A stretch of 39,045 bases of DNA from Paraglaciecola sp. 20A4 (GCF_011378905.1 NZ_WTPY01000039.1:1-39045); one strand, 5' to 3'. Counted from the stretch's first letter, positions 27,210-36,177 are shown. Made by a program: numbers and translations. Notes: generated from the sequence alone by a model not told the origin.

Positions 27210-28166
27210 TTAGAGTATAAATTTCAACCGTTTATTGATTTTTATAATTAAATATGAAACAAATGCTGAGAGGCAAATAGTAAATAACATTATATATGTT
27301 GGACTAAGGGCGGTATTTTTTTGCAGTATAATCAGAATTAATACGTGTATAAAGTATATGGATGAAGAATATAATGCGATGTTTCTATTCGTTCCGGGGA
27401 TGTTAGCTTTAATAAATAATATAAATATTATTGGGCAAATTAAAATAAGTGAAAAATAATTATCAAAATATCCATCCCTATTTTCTTGAAGAAAATTTAA
27501 ATAAGATTCTCCTAACAATGCACCTATTGCAAGAATACTTAAGATAAATGAATGTTCTAAAGATATTTTGCTAGGAACTGAATGTTTATTGATTAAATAG
27601 CCTGTACAAAAAAATGGATATGCTAAAAACATCATATTCCGATGCATCTGATTTGTGTTAAACAATTTATCTAAAAAGGTTCCTTCAAAAACGTGATAAT
27701 TTCCTAAGTATTGTATTATCACTCCAGAAAGGAAGGTTAGTATGATAGATATTATTAGAATAGATGACGGCAATTTTCGGAGTATCAGCAATATTAAAGC
27801 TGCCCCAATCATTCCAGCAATATACCATAAATGATAATATCCAAAAAAAACAACCTTAAGAAGTTTCGCATAGGAAATAAAAGACATATCTGGTATCGAA
27901 AACCAAAAGTATGAATAAAATACCATCCATGTAATATATAGAATAAATACCCTTCTAAGCCATTTTAATTGTTGTTCTTTAATTAGGACGTAATAAAAGA
28001 AATATCCGTTTATTACGAAAAAAACAGGGACTGCTATTCTAAATATACCATGGACGGTAAGATAATTACCTAATGGTGATAAGTCCATCATAAAATTAGC
28101 ATGTATGCCCACCACCATAAACGCCATGATTAATTTTAGGACATCCAAAGCTATATTTCTGTTCAT
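27210..28166 (-). CDS. Acyltransferase-3 family membrane protein
   Basis: A 318-residue stand-alone Acyltransferase_3 protein with about ten transmembrane helices and no SGNH domain. The N-terminus has ALDVLKLIMAFMVVGIHANF (the catalytic-region His after helix 1) and FRIAVPVFFVINGYFFY, as in WecH/OafA-like O-acetyltransferases. It would add acetyl or another acyl group to a sugar or lipid-linked intermediate. It is encoded opposite to the rest of the locus, convergent with the GT2 (141 bases apart). It is the most AT-rich gene of the region and lies 260 bases from an IS30 element, so it may be a separate acquisition. Confidence 0.88.
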   Translation of the reverse strand: MNRNIALDVLKLIMAFMVVGIHANFMMDLSPLGNYLTVHGIFRIAVPVFFVINGYFFYYVLIKEQQLKWLRRVFILYITWMVFYSYFWFSIPDMSFISYAKLLKVVFFGYYHLWYIAGMIGAALILLILRKLPSSILIISIILTFLSGVIIQYLGNYHVFEGTFLDKLFNTNQMHRNMMFLAYPFFCTGYLINKHSVPSKISLEHSFILSILAIGALLGESYLNFLQENRDGYFDNYFSLILICPIIFILFIKANIPGTNRNIALYSSSIYFIHVLILIILQKNTALSPTYIMLFTICLSAFVSYLIIKINKRLKFIL

Positions 28167-28427
28167 ATTATATATATTCCATTACTAAACTTTCAGTGTC
28201 GTTTATCTATTCTTTTCTTAATATAAAAATATAATACAATAAAATATTAAGAACCACATCTGAATGTTATGACATATTTTCGTCACTCTTGTCTTACAGA
28301 ATTGATATGCTTCCGTTATGTAAAGATAATGTTTAAAAAAGATAATCACGTTTAATTAGCATGTTAGTTAGTAAGTCTAATTCGATGTTATTAATTAAGC
28401 CATCATTGAAGGGATTATTGGTAGGCC

Positions 28428-29512
28428 CGAATTCAGATAATAAGTGCACCACTCATGGTTAACTGGGGATAGACGAACAACTGCCTGTTGGTGGTATTCT
28501 TAAGTCGCCAAACAAAAAGAGTATCACCATGAGTTACAAGCAGTTGATCGAAGGACAAAGATATCAGATAGAGGCCTACTTGCGCGAGGGTTTCAGTTAT
28601 CGGGAAATAGGAAAACGGTTGTGTGTCAGTCACAGCACCATCAGCCGGGAAGTTCGACGCAATCGCTTGATAGACAGTCATTATTTGCCTGAATTGGCAC
28701 AAAGTAAAACGAGACGGCGGCGATGTCAGGCTGCTAAATATCAAGTGCGTACACTCACCATTGAGTTTGTTGAGTACGCGCTCTCTCATAAATGGAGTCC
28801 CGAGCAGATTGCTGGTGTGGGTAAAATTGTTGGTTACCCAGTCAGTCATGAGTGGATTTATGGCTACGTTCAACGAGATAAATCAGCGGGTGGCAAGCTT
28901 TACAAACAGCTGCGACAAGGCCACCGCAAGTACCGTAAAGGTAGCCGAGCGAAACGCGTTATCATTCCAAATCGCGTTGGAATTGAGTGTCGTCCAGCCA
29001 TCGTAGATGAGAAAGAACGCTTTGGTGATTGGGAAGTAGATACTGTGCTAGGCAAGCACGGTACCGGTGCCATTGTGAGTTTAGTAGAGCGTAAAAGTAA
29101 GTTGTACCTGATACGCAAGGTGCCCGCTAAAAGCGCGGCTGATGTAGGCAGAGCGATGGTAGGTATGCTGTGGCGCTACCGTAGTCATGTGCACATGATA
29201 ACAGCTGATAATGGCGGAGAATTCTGCGGTCATGAACAGGTTGCAGAAAAACTAAAAACTGATATCTACTTCGCAAATCCCTACTCATCCTGGGAGCGAG
29301 GATTGAACGAGAATTTTAACGGTTTGCTAAGGCAATACATTAAAAAAGGCACCGATTTAAGAACCGTTACAAACGAACAAGTCGCTGCTGCGCAACGGGC
29401 ACTTAACCTGAGGCCAAGAAAATGCCTCGGGTACAGACAACCCTTAGTTGTCTTCAATGAACTACGCCGCGAAGCTTAATTTAGCGAGTGGTGCACTTCG
29501 GAGTTGAATTCG
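28428..29512 (+). mobile_element. IS30-family insertion sequence, complete
   Basis: A single transposase gene is bounded by imperfect inverted repeats of 27 bp at 28428-28454 and 29486-29512. Both ends share CGAATTCA and AAGTGCACCACTC around six differing central bases. I see no obvious target duplication next to the repeats, which may mean decay or rearrangement of the flanks. It sits between the acyltransferase promoter side and a stretch of decayed DNA. Confidence 0.88.
28529..29479 (+). CDS. IS30-family transposase
   Basis: A 316-residue DDE transposase, full length for the family. The N-terminal helix-turn-helix (YREIGKRLCVSHSTISREVRRN, about residues 24-45) binds the ends. The catalytic core shows D in DWEVDTVLG, D in ITADNGGEF, and E in LNENFNGLLRQY, the IS30 D-D-E set. 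It ends with the usual RPRKCLGYRQPLVVF. The frame is intact, so the element could be active. Antisense open frames inside it are artefacts. Confidence 0.95.
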   Translation: MSYKQLIEGQRYQIEAYLREGFSYREIGKRLCVSHSTISREVRRNRLIDSHYLPELAQSKTRRRRCQAAKYQVRTLTIEFVEYALSHKWSPEQIAGVGKIVGYPVSHEWIYGYVQRDKSAGGKLYKQLRQGHRKYRKGSRAKRVIIPNRVGIECRPAIVDEKERFGDWEVDTVLGKHGTGAIVSLVERKSKLYLIRKVPAKSAADVGRAMVGMLWRYRSHVHMITADNGGEFCGHEQVAEKLKTDIYFANPYSSWERGLNENFNGLLRQYIKKGTDLRTVTNEQVAAAQRALNLRPRKCLGYRQPLVVFNELRREA

Positions 29513-29935
29513 CGGGTTTTAATTTCCCCAGAAATTTTCTTCTGTTGTAAGTACAACCGATTGTTTTATTTTACTAATTTTTAGCGTGTAACTTATTGTA
29601 GACTTTAATTTAGGTTAGTTTTCCACATTCGCGGGAGCTAACTCTTTATTGAATATATGCAGTTGTTAGTGGTTGCCGTAATCCAGTACTAACTTGGATC
29701 GCATATCGCATTTTTCTTCCTGCTAAGAAGAATATTCAGTTATCGATTTTCACTTAAGCTTCAAGTTTCTTAATGTTCTTTTGATTGGTGTATTGTCTCA
29801 ACAATTTCTGTGGCGACGCACGCTTTGTGTCCGGCGATAACGCCAGAACTGTGGCCTGAACATGCGACTTCCGCTTCCGATTGATGAGGTATAGACCAGC
29901 CTACAATACGTTTCGTGTAAAATTAATTACAACCG

Positions 29936-30028
29936 CTAGTCACCCACCCAGATATACGTGGTATCACCACAACCGACACCTGTCGCATTTTGATACACCA
30001 AACTCCCATCGTAATTGATTTCGTATAT
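29936..30028 (-). pseudogene. Rhs-repeat-like remnant
   Basis: Thirty codons on the minus strand read YEINYDGSLVYQNATGVGCG followed by DTTYIWVGD and a stop at 29936-29938. The YDGSLVY ... TYIWVGD spacing resembles the repeat unit near the core end of Rhs proteins, where YDGTLLY...DYIYLG is typical. It is closed by stops on both sides. A chance match remains possible. Confidence 0.35.
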
Positions 30029-30234
30029 TTAGGTGTTTAATCTTCGTAGTTTTATATGTATGTGAATGGGTATTTACATACTAGTACAAGCTGTTCCATT
30101 AACATGCACACATTGAAACGGACAATATTCAACCTTGCTCTTGCATCACCTCGACATGCTTCTGTTTTATGCAGAGCTTTGATAGTGGTTAAGTAACTTG
30201 CTGACTTTGATGTGCAATGTCGTGAGCTCAATAT

Positions 30235-30387
30235 TCATTTTTCTCGCACGTTCGTGGTGTTAATAATGGATACCAGGAGCAGTATCAAATACGCAGCAGC
30301 TTGTTTTACCTTCTCATACTCACTCCATTGTTCAAGCTGTGCGTGCAGTCGAGTCCGTCTGGCTTCGCGCTGTTTTTGTGATTGCAT
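30235..30387 (-). CDS. Possible 50-residue basic/hydrophobic small protein
   Basis: ATG at 30387 opens 50 codons. There is a very basic, Gln-rich helix (QSQKQREARRTRLHAQLEQW) followed by a probable membrane helix (AAAYLILLLVSII) and a short tail. The frame stays open about 17 codons further upstream (RTFSTEFKFKAALPRWI), which looks like the start of an IS3-type OrfA. It may therefore be a fused remnant instead of a functional gene. I recognise no family and see no good ribosome-binding site. Confidence 0.3.
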   Translation of the reverse strand: MQSQKQREARRTRLHAQLEQWSEYEKVKQAAAYLILLLVSIINTTNVREK

Positions 30388-30451
30388 AATCCAACGAGGA
30401 AGAGCTGCTTTAAATTTAAATTCTGTTGAAAAGGTACGTTTCTATCACTTC

Positions 30452-30487
30452 ATCGAATAAGGTGGTAACACTACCACCTTATTCGAT
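30452..30487. repeat. Perfect 16-bp inverted repeat with 4-base loop
   Basis: ATCGAATAAGGTGGTA (30452-30467) is exactly repeated in reverse complement at 30472-30487 around the loop ACAC. It lies 54 bases beyond the stop of the minus-strand GH16 gene, so it could be that gene's transcript end. No T-run follows on either strand, and the perfection of the stem is greater than usual for a plain terminator. Confidence 0.75.
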
Positions 30488-30541
30488 GCTCGTGATCATT
30501 AAACCATTGCACGGTTTAGTTGTGGGGCTATATTTATTTCA

Positions 30542-32860
30542 CTATTTTACAATTGGACTTTCCCATTCTGCTGACCATGCCTCAGGCATATTTAGCGCGC
30601 CAACCGCCTTAACCATACAGCGAATTTTTGCACCCTTCTCGTTAGCGCTTAGGGCATAAGACGCGTTGTATGAATAGGTCAAAGGGTATCCATCGGCAAA
30701 CCAATAATAACGAACATCTTTCACCCCTTGTAAATTAGCAGTGCAGGTTATCGTACTTCCAACGGACGCATCGCCGCTGATTTGTGGGGCGGCGATAAAA
30801 GGTTCGGTAAAATGAGAAATTTGCGCACTTTTTTGCAGTACTTCCACAAAATCCACGGTGAATCTCTGCTCCCCAATGGGTTTGGGCTGTTCGTCTTTCA
30901 GGGCGTAATCAAATTGGATGTCCATGCGCTCAAGATAGGTTGCTGGGGTTTTACTACGCCCTACCTCAACCCATTGATCTTTACCATTTTGGTCTGGCAC
31001 AGTTACATTTATATAGGTTAAGTCGTTATCTATTACAAATTCCCAAGTGTGGTATTGACCATCCCAAAAATAAAGCCCTCCCGGAATGTTTGATTTTGCC
31101 TCAGTTAACTCGCCACCGTACGCCTTGTAACTGTTAGCGCTTTTATTGTTTTTTGCATAAATGTTGTCCGTTAAATGGCTATAGTGATAGTGACTTGCGA
31201 GCCCGTTTAGCCATTGGCCATTTTTACCATCAAACTCAAACCAATCCACTTCTATGCGATTAGATGTTCGCCAAAATAGCCACTCAGTACCATAGGACCA
31301 GAAGGCCGGGAAGAGGCCCGGTGCTAAGTCTTTTTGAGGGATATTGGGGGACATTGCGCGAATTCTAATGACTTTAGGGCCATCCCAAGTGTACCCGTGC
31401 CCCATGTCGTTAACGGAATAAAAAGCGCTCGCAACCATGCTATTGCCTTTGGGAACCAAAGATAGAGTCTGCTTTTTGGTTTCGGCATTATGAGCATAGG
31501 CATCGGGTTCAGTTCCCGGAAGAGCCAATGGAATTGAAGCGCCTACTGCCGTATTAAAACCAGGGGATTGCCATAGGTTTCCTTCGCCGGTAAAACTTCG
31601 CGTAATGCGTTTACTCCGAAAATCATCATAAAAGACGCGCTCAAATGTGTTTGTGTTGACGGGTTTATTGCCAGCATTACTCTTTCGAAAGACGGAGTCT
31701 TGAAGCGATTGACCCCATTGCGTCCAAGCTTCATCGTCATGAACATAGCGATGGGGGTGGTCTTCTTCATCAAGGACGGGGTGTTGTGAATAGTAAGGGT
31801 GATTCTCAGGTAGTTTTCCTTCAAAATTCAAACGATGTGCAGCCCATCCACTCATTTTGCGTATCATTGCCTCAGAGGGTTCTGTAGTACCCAAGAGTAG
31901 CGCGTCTAATGCCCATGAACTATTATCATTTTGTGTGCTTCCAATGATGGTTGTTCCGTCGTAGATGCGAGGCGCTGAAAAGTAATCGGGTTGTTCAACA
32001 TCAATTTCGCGACCATTGACTGAGGCGTACATTCTGCCGTAGCGCATACCTACAACAACAACATTCCAACTTTCACCATCGATGTAAATATCTTTCGTTG
32101 TCATAATGCGTCTATCCAAGCCGCTTTTTGCTTGTCCTACGTACTCAACATTTAGCCCCGTTTCCTTGTTATACCAAATTTTTGGTGATGACTGGCCCGC
32201 ACTATTACCACGATTGATATCAACCAGCGCGGTTGTATCACCATTGCCACTCATTCCATCAATCCGGAAGGTAAAAAGACACCAACGGTAGTTCCAACGG
32301 GCGTCTTTTTGCACACCCATACTAAGATGTTGCCCTGAGTTAGCCGCAAATTCTATTCCGTTACGGGCCTCACTAAGTTGGGGTTGGTTATCTCTGTTCT
32401 GCTGTGTTAAACCGGCTTTATTTACCGTACCCCGGGAGGAAAGCACTGCTACTTTACCTAGTAGGGCATCCTCTTGAAGGGCTGACGTGGAAATCCACTC
32501 AGAGTAGATATTAGGTGACCAAGGTATTTTCACTGAGCTAGCAACGACTTTGTCACTATTCGTCAGTTGTGATAATGGATGGCGGCCGCTCGTTTGTTCA
32601 AGCACTGATACCTTGCCGTCATTATTCGTATCAAAGGTTGTTTTGATCTCAGGGCTGATGTTTTGCAGCACATCAAGCATTGCTTTGCGTTCGACATCGT
32701 CATAAAGCCCGTTCTCGTCTGTATCAAGGTTTCGTGTTCCTTTTATAGTAGACACAGCTTGTTTTTGGACAAGAGGCTCTTTGTATATATCACCAGCGCT
32801 GCATTCGAGCGCGAGAATTCCTATGGTGACTATGCTTAATAAAATGAAATTACGGTTCAT
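30542..32860 (-). CDS. Secreted multidomain GH16-family glycoside hydrolase
   Basis: A 772-residue exported protein. A hydrophobic signal segment lies at about 4-19; C20 is preceded by Glu, so the lipobox is not canonical. Two EF-hand-like calcium loops follow, DTDENGLYDDVE (46-57) and DTNNDGKVSVLE (77-88), as in dockerin or thrombospondin-3-like repeats. Residues about 165-350 form a LamG/concanavalin-like domain ending in the usual LP.NHPYY. The GH16-like domain (about 405-665) carries IEVDWFEF, with E537, D539 and E542 in the E-x-D-x-x-E catalytic order. An Ig-like domain (about 680-772) closes the protein. GH16 enzymes cut agar, carrageenan, laminarin or bacterial exopolysaccharides; the substrate here is unknown. 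AGAGGG precedes the ATG. It may act on algal polymers or on the polymer of the nearby locus. Confidence 0.82.
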   Translation of the reverse strand: MNRNFILLSIVTIGILALECSAGDIYKEPLVQKQAVSTIKGTRNLDTDENGLYDDVERKAMLDVLQNISPEIKTTFDTNNDGKVSVLEQTSGRHPLSQLTNSDKVVASSVKIPWSPNIYSEWISTSALQEDALLGKVAVLSSRGTVNKAGLTQQNRDNQPQLSEARNGIEFAANSGQHLSMGVQKDARWNYRWCLFTFRIDGMSGNGDTTALVDINRGNSAGQSSPKIWYNKETGLNVEYVGQAKSGLDRRIMTTKDIYIDGESWNVVVVGMRYGRMYASVNGREIDVEQPDYFSAPRIYDGTTIIGSTQNDNSSWALDALLLGTTEPSEAMIRKMSGWAAHRLNFEGKLPENHPYYSQHPVLDEEDHPHRYVHDDEAWTQWGQSLQDSVFRKSNAGNKPVNTNTFERVFYDDFRSKRITRSFTGEGNLWQSPGFNTAVGASIPLALPGTEPDAYAHNAETKKQTLSLVPKGNSMVASAFYSVNDMGHGYTWDGPKVIRIRAMSPNIPQKDLAPGLFPAFWSYGTEWLFWRTSNRIEVDWFEFDGKNGQWLNGLASHYHYSHLTDNIYAKNNKSANSYKAYGGELTEAKSNIPGGLYFWDGQYHTWEFVIDNDLTYINVTVPDQNGKDQWVEVGRSKTPATYLERMDIQFDYALKDEQPKPIGEQRFTVDFVEVLQKSAQISHFTEPFIAAPQISGDASVGSTITCTANLQGVKDVRYYWFADGYPLTYSYNASYALSANEKGAKIRCMVKAVGALNMPEAWSAEWESPIVK

Positions 32861-33135
32861 AAGTACCCTCTAAGTAATGGTCAAAAATATACACGGAGTA
32901 TAGACCTACTAAGCTTATTATGGACTAGGTTTATTACTAAATGTGATACTTCGGATTGTCTTAGCTAAAAGAGTTAAAATTAACCCTATTAGCGAAAAAT
33001 ATTAGCGTGCTGATATGTAAAACTGGTTTACTGAGCTTAAATAAAGTCATTAGTTAGAGTTTATAAATAAGCATTAATAAATTTACCCTTAGCGCTAATT
33101 TATTTGCTTTTATTACTAACAATAACCAGCTTTCA

Positions 33136-33549
33136 CTACCACAACCCTTTAAACCAACTCCAAATTCCCAATGAAAAATTTTCGAACAAATTAATGCCTA
33201 AAGCAGACTTAAGCAAATAGATAACGAGTAATCCTACTAGTACGCAGATAAAGATAAACAGGCTGACAAAGAGCGTCACTGTAAAAGCTGATACAGCTTT
33301 TTCGGTGCGCGATAGATCTCTATGGTTTTTACCCATGAGAAGTACGTAGTAAATTTTACTTGGAACGAAAGGTAGGGCGACGGTGCCGCGAAAGTCGACT
33401 TTATGCTTGCCCCACTGCCGAGCCCCTAGGGCGATTTTCAAATGTAATAGCTGATCGTTAGTAAAACTTTCGGCTATGGGATCAGGCATGCGCTCAAGTA
33501 ACTTTCGCATTGCTGGCTCGTCTTTAATTTGAGAATTTTTATGCGCCAT
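33136..33549 (-). CDS. Conserved small membrane protein of unknown function
   Basis: A 137-residue protein. The N-terminal 75 residues are soluble and contain MPDPIAESFTNDQLLHLKIAL, then a motif with W-G-K-H-x-V-D-F-R and IYYVLLMGKNHRDLSR. A strong membrane helix follows (about 85-110, TVTLFVSLFIFICVLVGLLVIYLL), then a short aromatic tail. I have the impression of a family spread among marine gammaproteobacteria with exactly these SFT.EQL / HxVDxR / YxVLLxGxxxR motifs, but I cannot give it a function. It is transcribed like the GH16 gene but separated by 275 bases. Confidence 0.7.
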   Translation of the reverse strand: MAHKNSQIKDEPAMRKLLERMPDPIAESFTNDQLLHLKIALGARQWGKHKVDFRGTVALPFVPSKIYYVLLMGKNHRDLSRTEKAVSAFTVTLFVSLFIFICVLVGLLVIYLLKSALGINLFENFSLGIWSWFKGLW

Positions 33550-34061
33550 TATATTAGCCCGTTCAGTTACTACTCGTTTAAATACATTAGGAGCATTTAT
33601 ATGACTGCCTATCAGGCTTAGTCTACAAATATTACCCGAATGTGGAGCCGTCTGATATTAAATACATATAAAATTCGTGTGTTTTGTATAATTTTTAGCG
33701 TTTTATCGCTGCTTAAGTAACTGTAATTCGTCCTTTTGTAGCTCAAAATCTAAAAGAATGTGGTTAATTCAATATCCTGTCAGTTACACAAAACACTATA
33801 TAGCGACGTGTAACTTTTAAATATCGATTATCCGAGGAAAGCTTGATTGTGGTCGTTTTAAGGTTTTTTTGGGGTAATCATTACATGGACGCAGCTGCTA
33901 TAAGGTGGCCTTAGGCATGCTATTAAGATCGTTTCAGAAGGTGCGTATCATTAAGTGTCTTTTGAAAATCATGTACTAGGCTAATGTAAAGGTGATGCAG
34001 TACTTATGGCAGTCAAACGACTAAATCATTATTTATTTCAAGCACTGACAAGGACAAAAAC
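33550..34061. other. Intergenic region with a possible miniature inverted-repeat element
   Basis: No gene seen. GTGTTTTGTATAA (33679-33691) and TTACACAAAACAC (33784-33796) are inverted copies with one mismatch, 118 bases end to end; GTAACTG/CAGTTAC pairs lie inside. This could be a small MITE-like element. No target duplication is evident. The region must also hold the promoters for the divergent genes at 33549 and 34062. Confidence 0.35.
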
Positions 34062-35447
34062 ATGGACGTACAAAAGTTAACGGTTGGACCTATTGTTGGT
34101 CACACATCAAGCAATATCGTTAGAATATTCGGACGTGCTGAACTGACTATCTATGACGCTCGGCCAAGAAAAGCCCATGGCGTTATCCGGTATCGTAAAG
34201 TAGGCAAATCAGATTTCTCATCCCCTTCATACTTTAAAATGAATCCTAATTTTGACCTTACAGGCGTTACTGTATTAGTGGGCTTAGAGGAAAACACCAG
34301 CTATGAGTATCAGATGGGTTGGTTCTATTCTGAACTTGATACGAAAGATATTGATGTGCAAAAGCTATTGAATTGGCAAAATATTGATTGTTATAGAATT
34401 AAAACGGCATCGTCTGATAGTACCCAATCGCGCAATTTAGTCTTTGGTTCTTGTCGCTATGTTTTACGTTTATTCGGTGGCCTATGGTGGGACGACCGGA
34501 GTGACAGAACGTTCAAGTCAATATTAGAACAAATAGACAGTGGTAAGTCGGTTGATCAGGTCATTATGTGCGGTGACCAAATATATGCTGATGACTTAAA
34601 TGCTATAGGTGCTGACGATTCGCTTGATGAGTATAACAAACGCTATCGCAAAGTTCTGACATCGAAATATTTGCGCCGGCTAATGTCTACCACGCCAACC
34701 TATATGACCTTAGACGATCATGAAATCGAAGATAACTGGCCGGAGTCTGCATCAGCAAGAGATTGGGTTACCAAATTTCCTGCGGCGATCCATGCATATT
34801 CAACTTATCAGGCAAGCCATAGTCCTCTATTTGAACTAAACGGTAACCGCATTACGGGTACGCCTACACATCTTTGGTACAAGTATCATGATGGTTGTTG
34901 TGATTTTTTCGTCTGCGATACCAGAACAGAAAGGAACCTCAACAAAGATAGCCTCGAAATAATCGGGCCCAGACAGATGAAAGAACTTAAAGGCTGGCTA
35001 TGTGACGGCAGTGGTAGAGTGAAAATTATTGTGAGTAGTGTGCCGCCATACGAATCTGAATCCACTGACAAATGGTATGGTTTTATTAGCCAGCGAGATG
35101 AGATGTTAGAATGCATTCGGATCAACGAAGTACCTAAAGTGGTATTTCTGTCAGGCGATATTCACGCCTGCATGGCATCGCAACTTGCATTGAATGATAA
35201 TACGACGGTGACATCTGTGGTTTCATCAGCGTTTTTCTGGCCTTATCCACACCCCAACCGCAGAAGCTTTAAACTTAGTGGTCATCTGGACACATTGACA
35301 GCCAGTAAGTACAAAGTAAAAAAAGCCAGTGATGTATATCCAACAGACGCATTTACAAAATTACATGTATCTGAGAAGCGCATAAGAGTCGATTTCTACT
35401 CCAGAAAAGGCGATAAATTGGGTACTAAAAATTACAATTTTGATTGA
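34062..35447 (+). CDS. PhoD-like metallophosphatase without an export signal
   Basis: A 461-residue protein. Residues 1-115 look like the N-terminal fibronectin-like/PhoD_N region. The catalytic part has VFGSCRY (about 127-133), GDQIYAD (171-177), LDDHEIEDNW (217-226) and FLSGDIHACM (near 365), the PhoD-type metal-binding set. PhoD enzymes are phosphomonoesterases/phosphodiesterases with Ca/Fe sites that normally leave the cell through the Tat system. Here no Tat motif or signal peptide is present, and the protein begins directly at the fold, suggesting a cytoplasmic member. AAGGA lies seven bases before the ATG. No obvious operon partner. Confidence 0.88.
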   Translation: MDVQKLTVGPIVGHTSSNIVRIFGRAELTIYDARPRKAHGVIRYRKVGKSDFSSPSYFKMNPNFDLTGVTVLVGLEENTSYEYQMGWFYSELDTKDIDVQKLLNWQNIDCYRIKTASSDSTQSRNLVFGSCRYVLRLFGGLWWDDRSDRTFKSILEQIDSGKSVDQVIMCGDQIYADDLNAIGADDSLDEYNKRYRKVLTSKYLRRLMSTTPTYMTLDDHEIEDNWPESASARDWVTKFPAAIHAYSTYQASHSPLFELNGNRITGTPTHLWYKYHDGCCDFFVCDTRTERNLNKDSLEIIGPRQMKELKGWLCDGSGRVKIIVSSVPPYESESTDKWYGFISQRDEMLECIRINEVPKVVFLSGDIHACMASQLALNDNTTVTSVVSSAFFWPYPHPNRRSFKLSGHLDTLTASKYKVKKASDVYPTDAFTKLHVSEKRIRVDFYSRKGDKLGTKNYNFD

Positions 35448-35991
35448 TGCTGATGCTGATGAAGCGTTAAGTATTTACAAACTAAGGGCTGGTGACATGA
35501 CTATTTTGATGCTCACGAGAATTTTTTAGACGCGTGCGAATTACCGTGATGAAATTACCGCTAATCAAGTAATTTACTCCATGTATTTGTTGATATAGGT
35601 CTGGGCCTAATAAATTGGTTCGGATTATTCGCATTTCGGATGGCAACACTACAAATTAATATTCCGTTAGCATTATTTATGGTTTATTTGTTGGCGGAGG
35701 GCCGTAAATACACAATGCAGGTAGATAGCGAAAGCTGAGTTATATAGGCTTTTTGTGCAGAAACAGTGGCGAGGGTTTAGAAAAACTTGCCCCTATATCC
35801 AATTAAAATCTAGCTGTGCACTTTTTAGTAGCTTCACTATGGACAAACCACCTTGGTTTTAACTGAAATACGTTGAATTTGTTGGGTTTTGGTTAGCGTC
35901 ATCAGGCAGTTTAACTCACCTGCGCTAACGGCATTTCAGGTACCAGCTCTCACTGCGTTTGGCGAGTCGCTTCAATGCGATAGCACGACAA
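35448..35991. other. Intergenic region upstream of the attachment site
   Basis: No convincing gene. A minor frame at 35640-35738 (ATG start, 32 residues, MATLQINIPLALFMVYLLAE) continues an upstream open stretch with membrane-like composition, so it may be the tail of a lost membrane protein gene. Nothing else stands out up to the tRNA fragment. Confidence 0.4.
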
Positions 35992-36035
35992 TGGTGCACC
36001 CGACGAGATTCGAACTCATGACCTTTGCCTCCGGA
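35992..36035 (-). other. Attachment site: 3' fragment of tRNA-Arg(CCG)
   Basis: On the minus strand this stretch reads as the anticodon loop with CCG, the 3' anticodon stem, variable loop, complete T-arm (TTCGAAT loop) and acceptor 3' strand with encoded CCA (35992-35994). The 5' half of the tRNA is missing: beyond 36035 the match ends after one mismatch and four more bases. Truncation exactly inside the anticodon region, 180 bases from a tyrosine integrase, is the usual mark of an att site left by integration into a tRNA gene. Confidence 0.8.
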
Positions 36036-36177
36036 GTGCAATTTTATAGTGTTTTTCAATGAACGAGTATGAACCTTAAAACACAATAATACATATTTAA
36101 TCCATTGATTTTTAAGGGTTTAAATTCAGCTCTCTCTTTCTTGGTTGTTTCTTCCTGTTCACTGTTGCACAATCCAT

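Larger units (their letters stand above)
29513..30541. other. 1 kb of decayed intergenic DNA between IS30 and the GH16 gene
   Basis: No long gene. It holds an Rhs-like remnant (29936-30028), a possible 50-residue minus-strand ORF (30235-30387) and a perfect hairpin (30452-30487). Another short minus-strand open stretch just left of 29936 reads protein-like (VGWSIPHQSEAEVACSGHSS) but matches nothing I know. The mixture suggests a graveyard of inserted and deleted accessory genes. Confidence 0.5.

Noticed and set aside
28433-28873. 146-codon frame antisense to the IS30 transposase
   Set aside because: It overlaps the inverted repeat and the transposase start; the opposite frame has full IS30 motifs.
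35992-36040. Intact tRNA gene
   Set aside because: Only the 3' half matches; the D-arm and acceptor 5' strand are missing.
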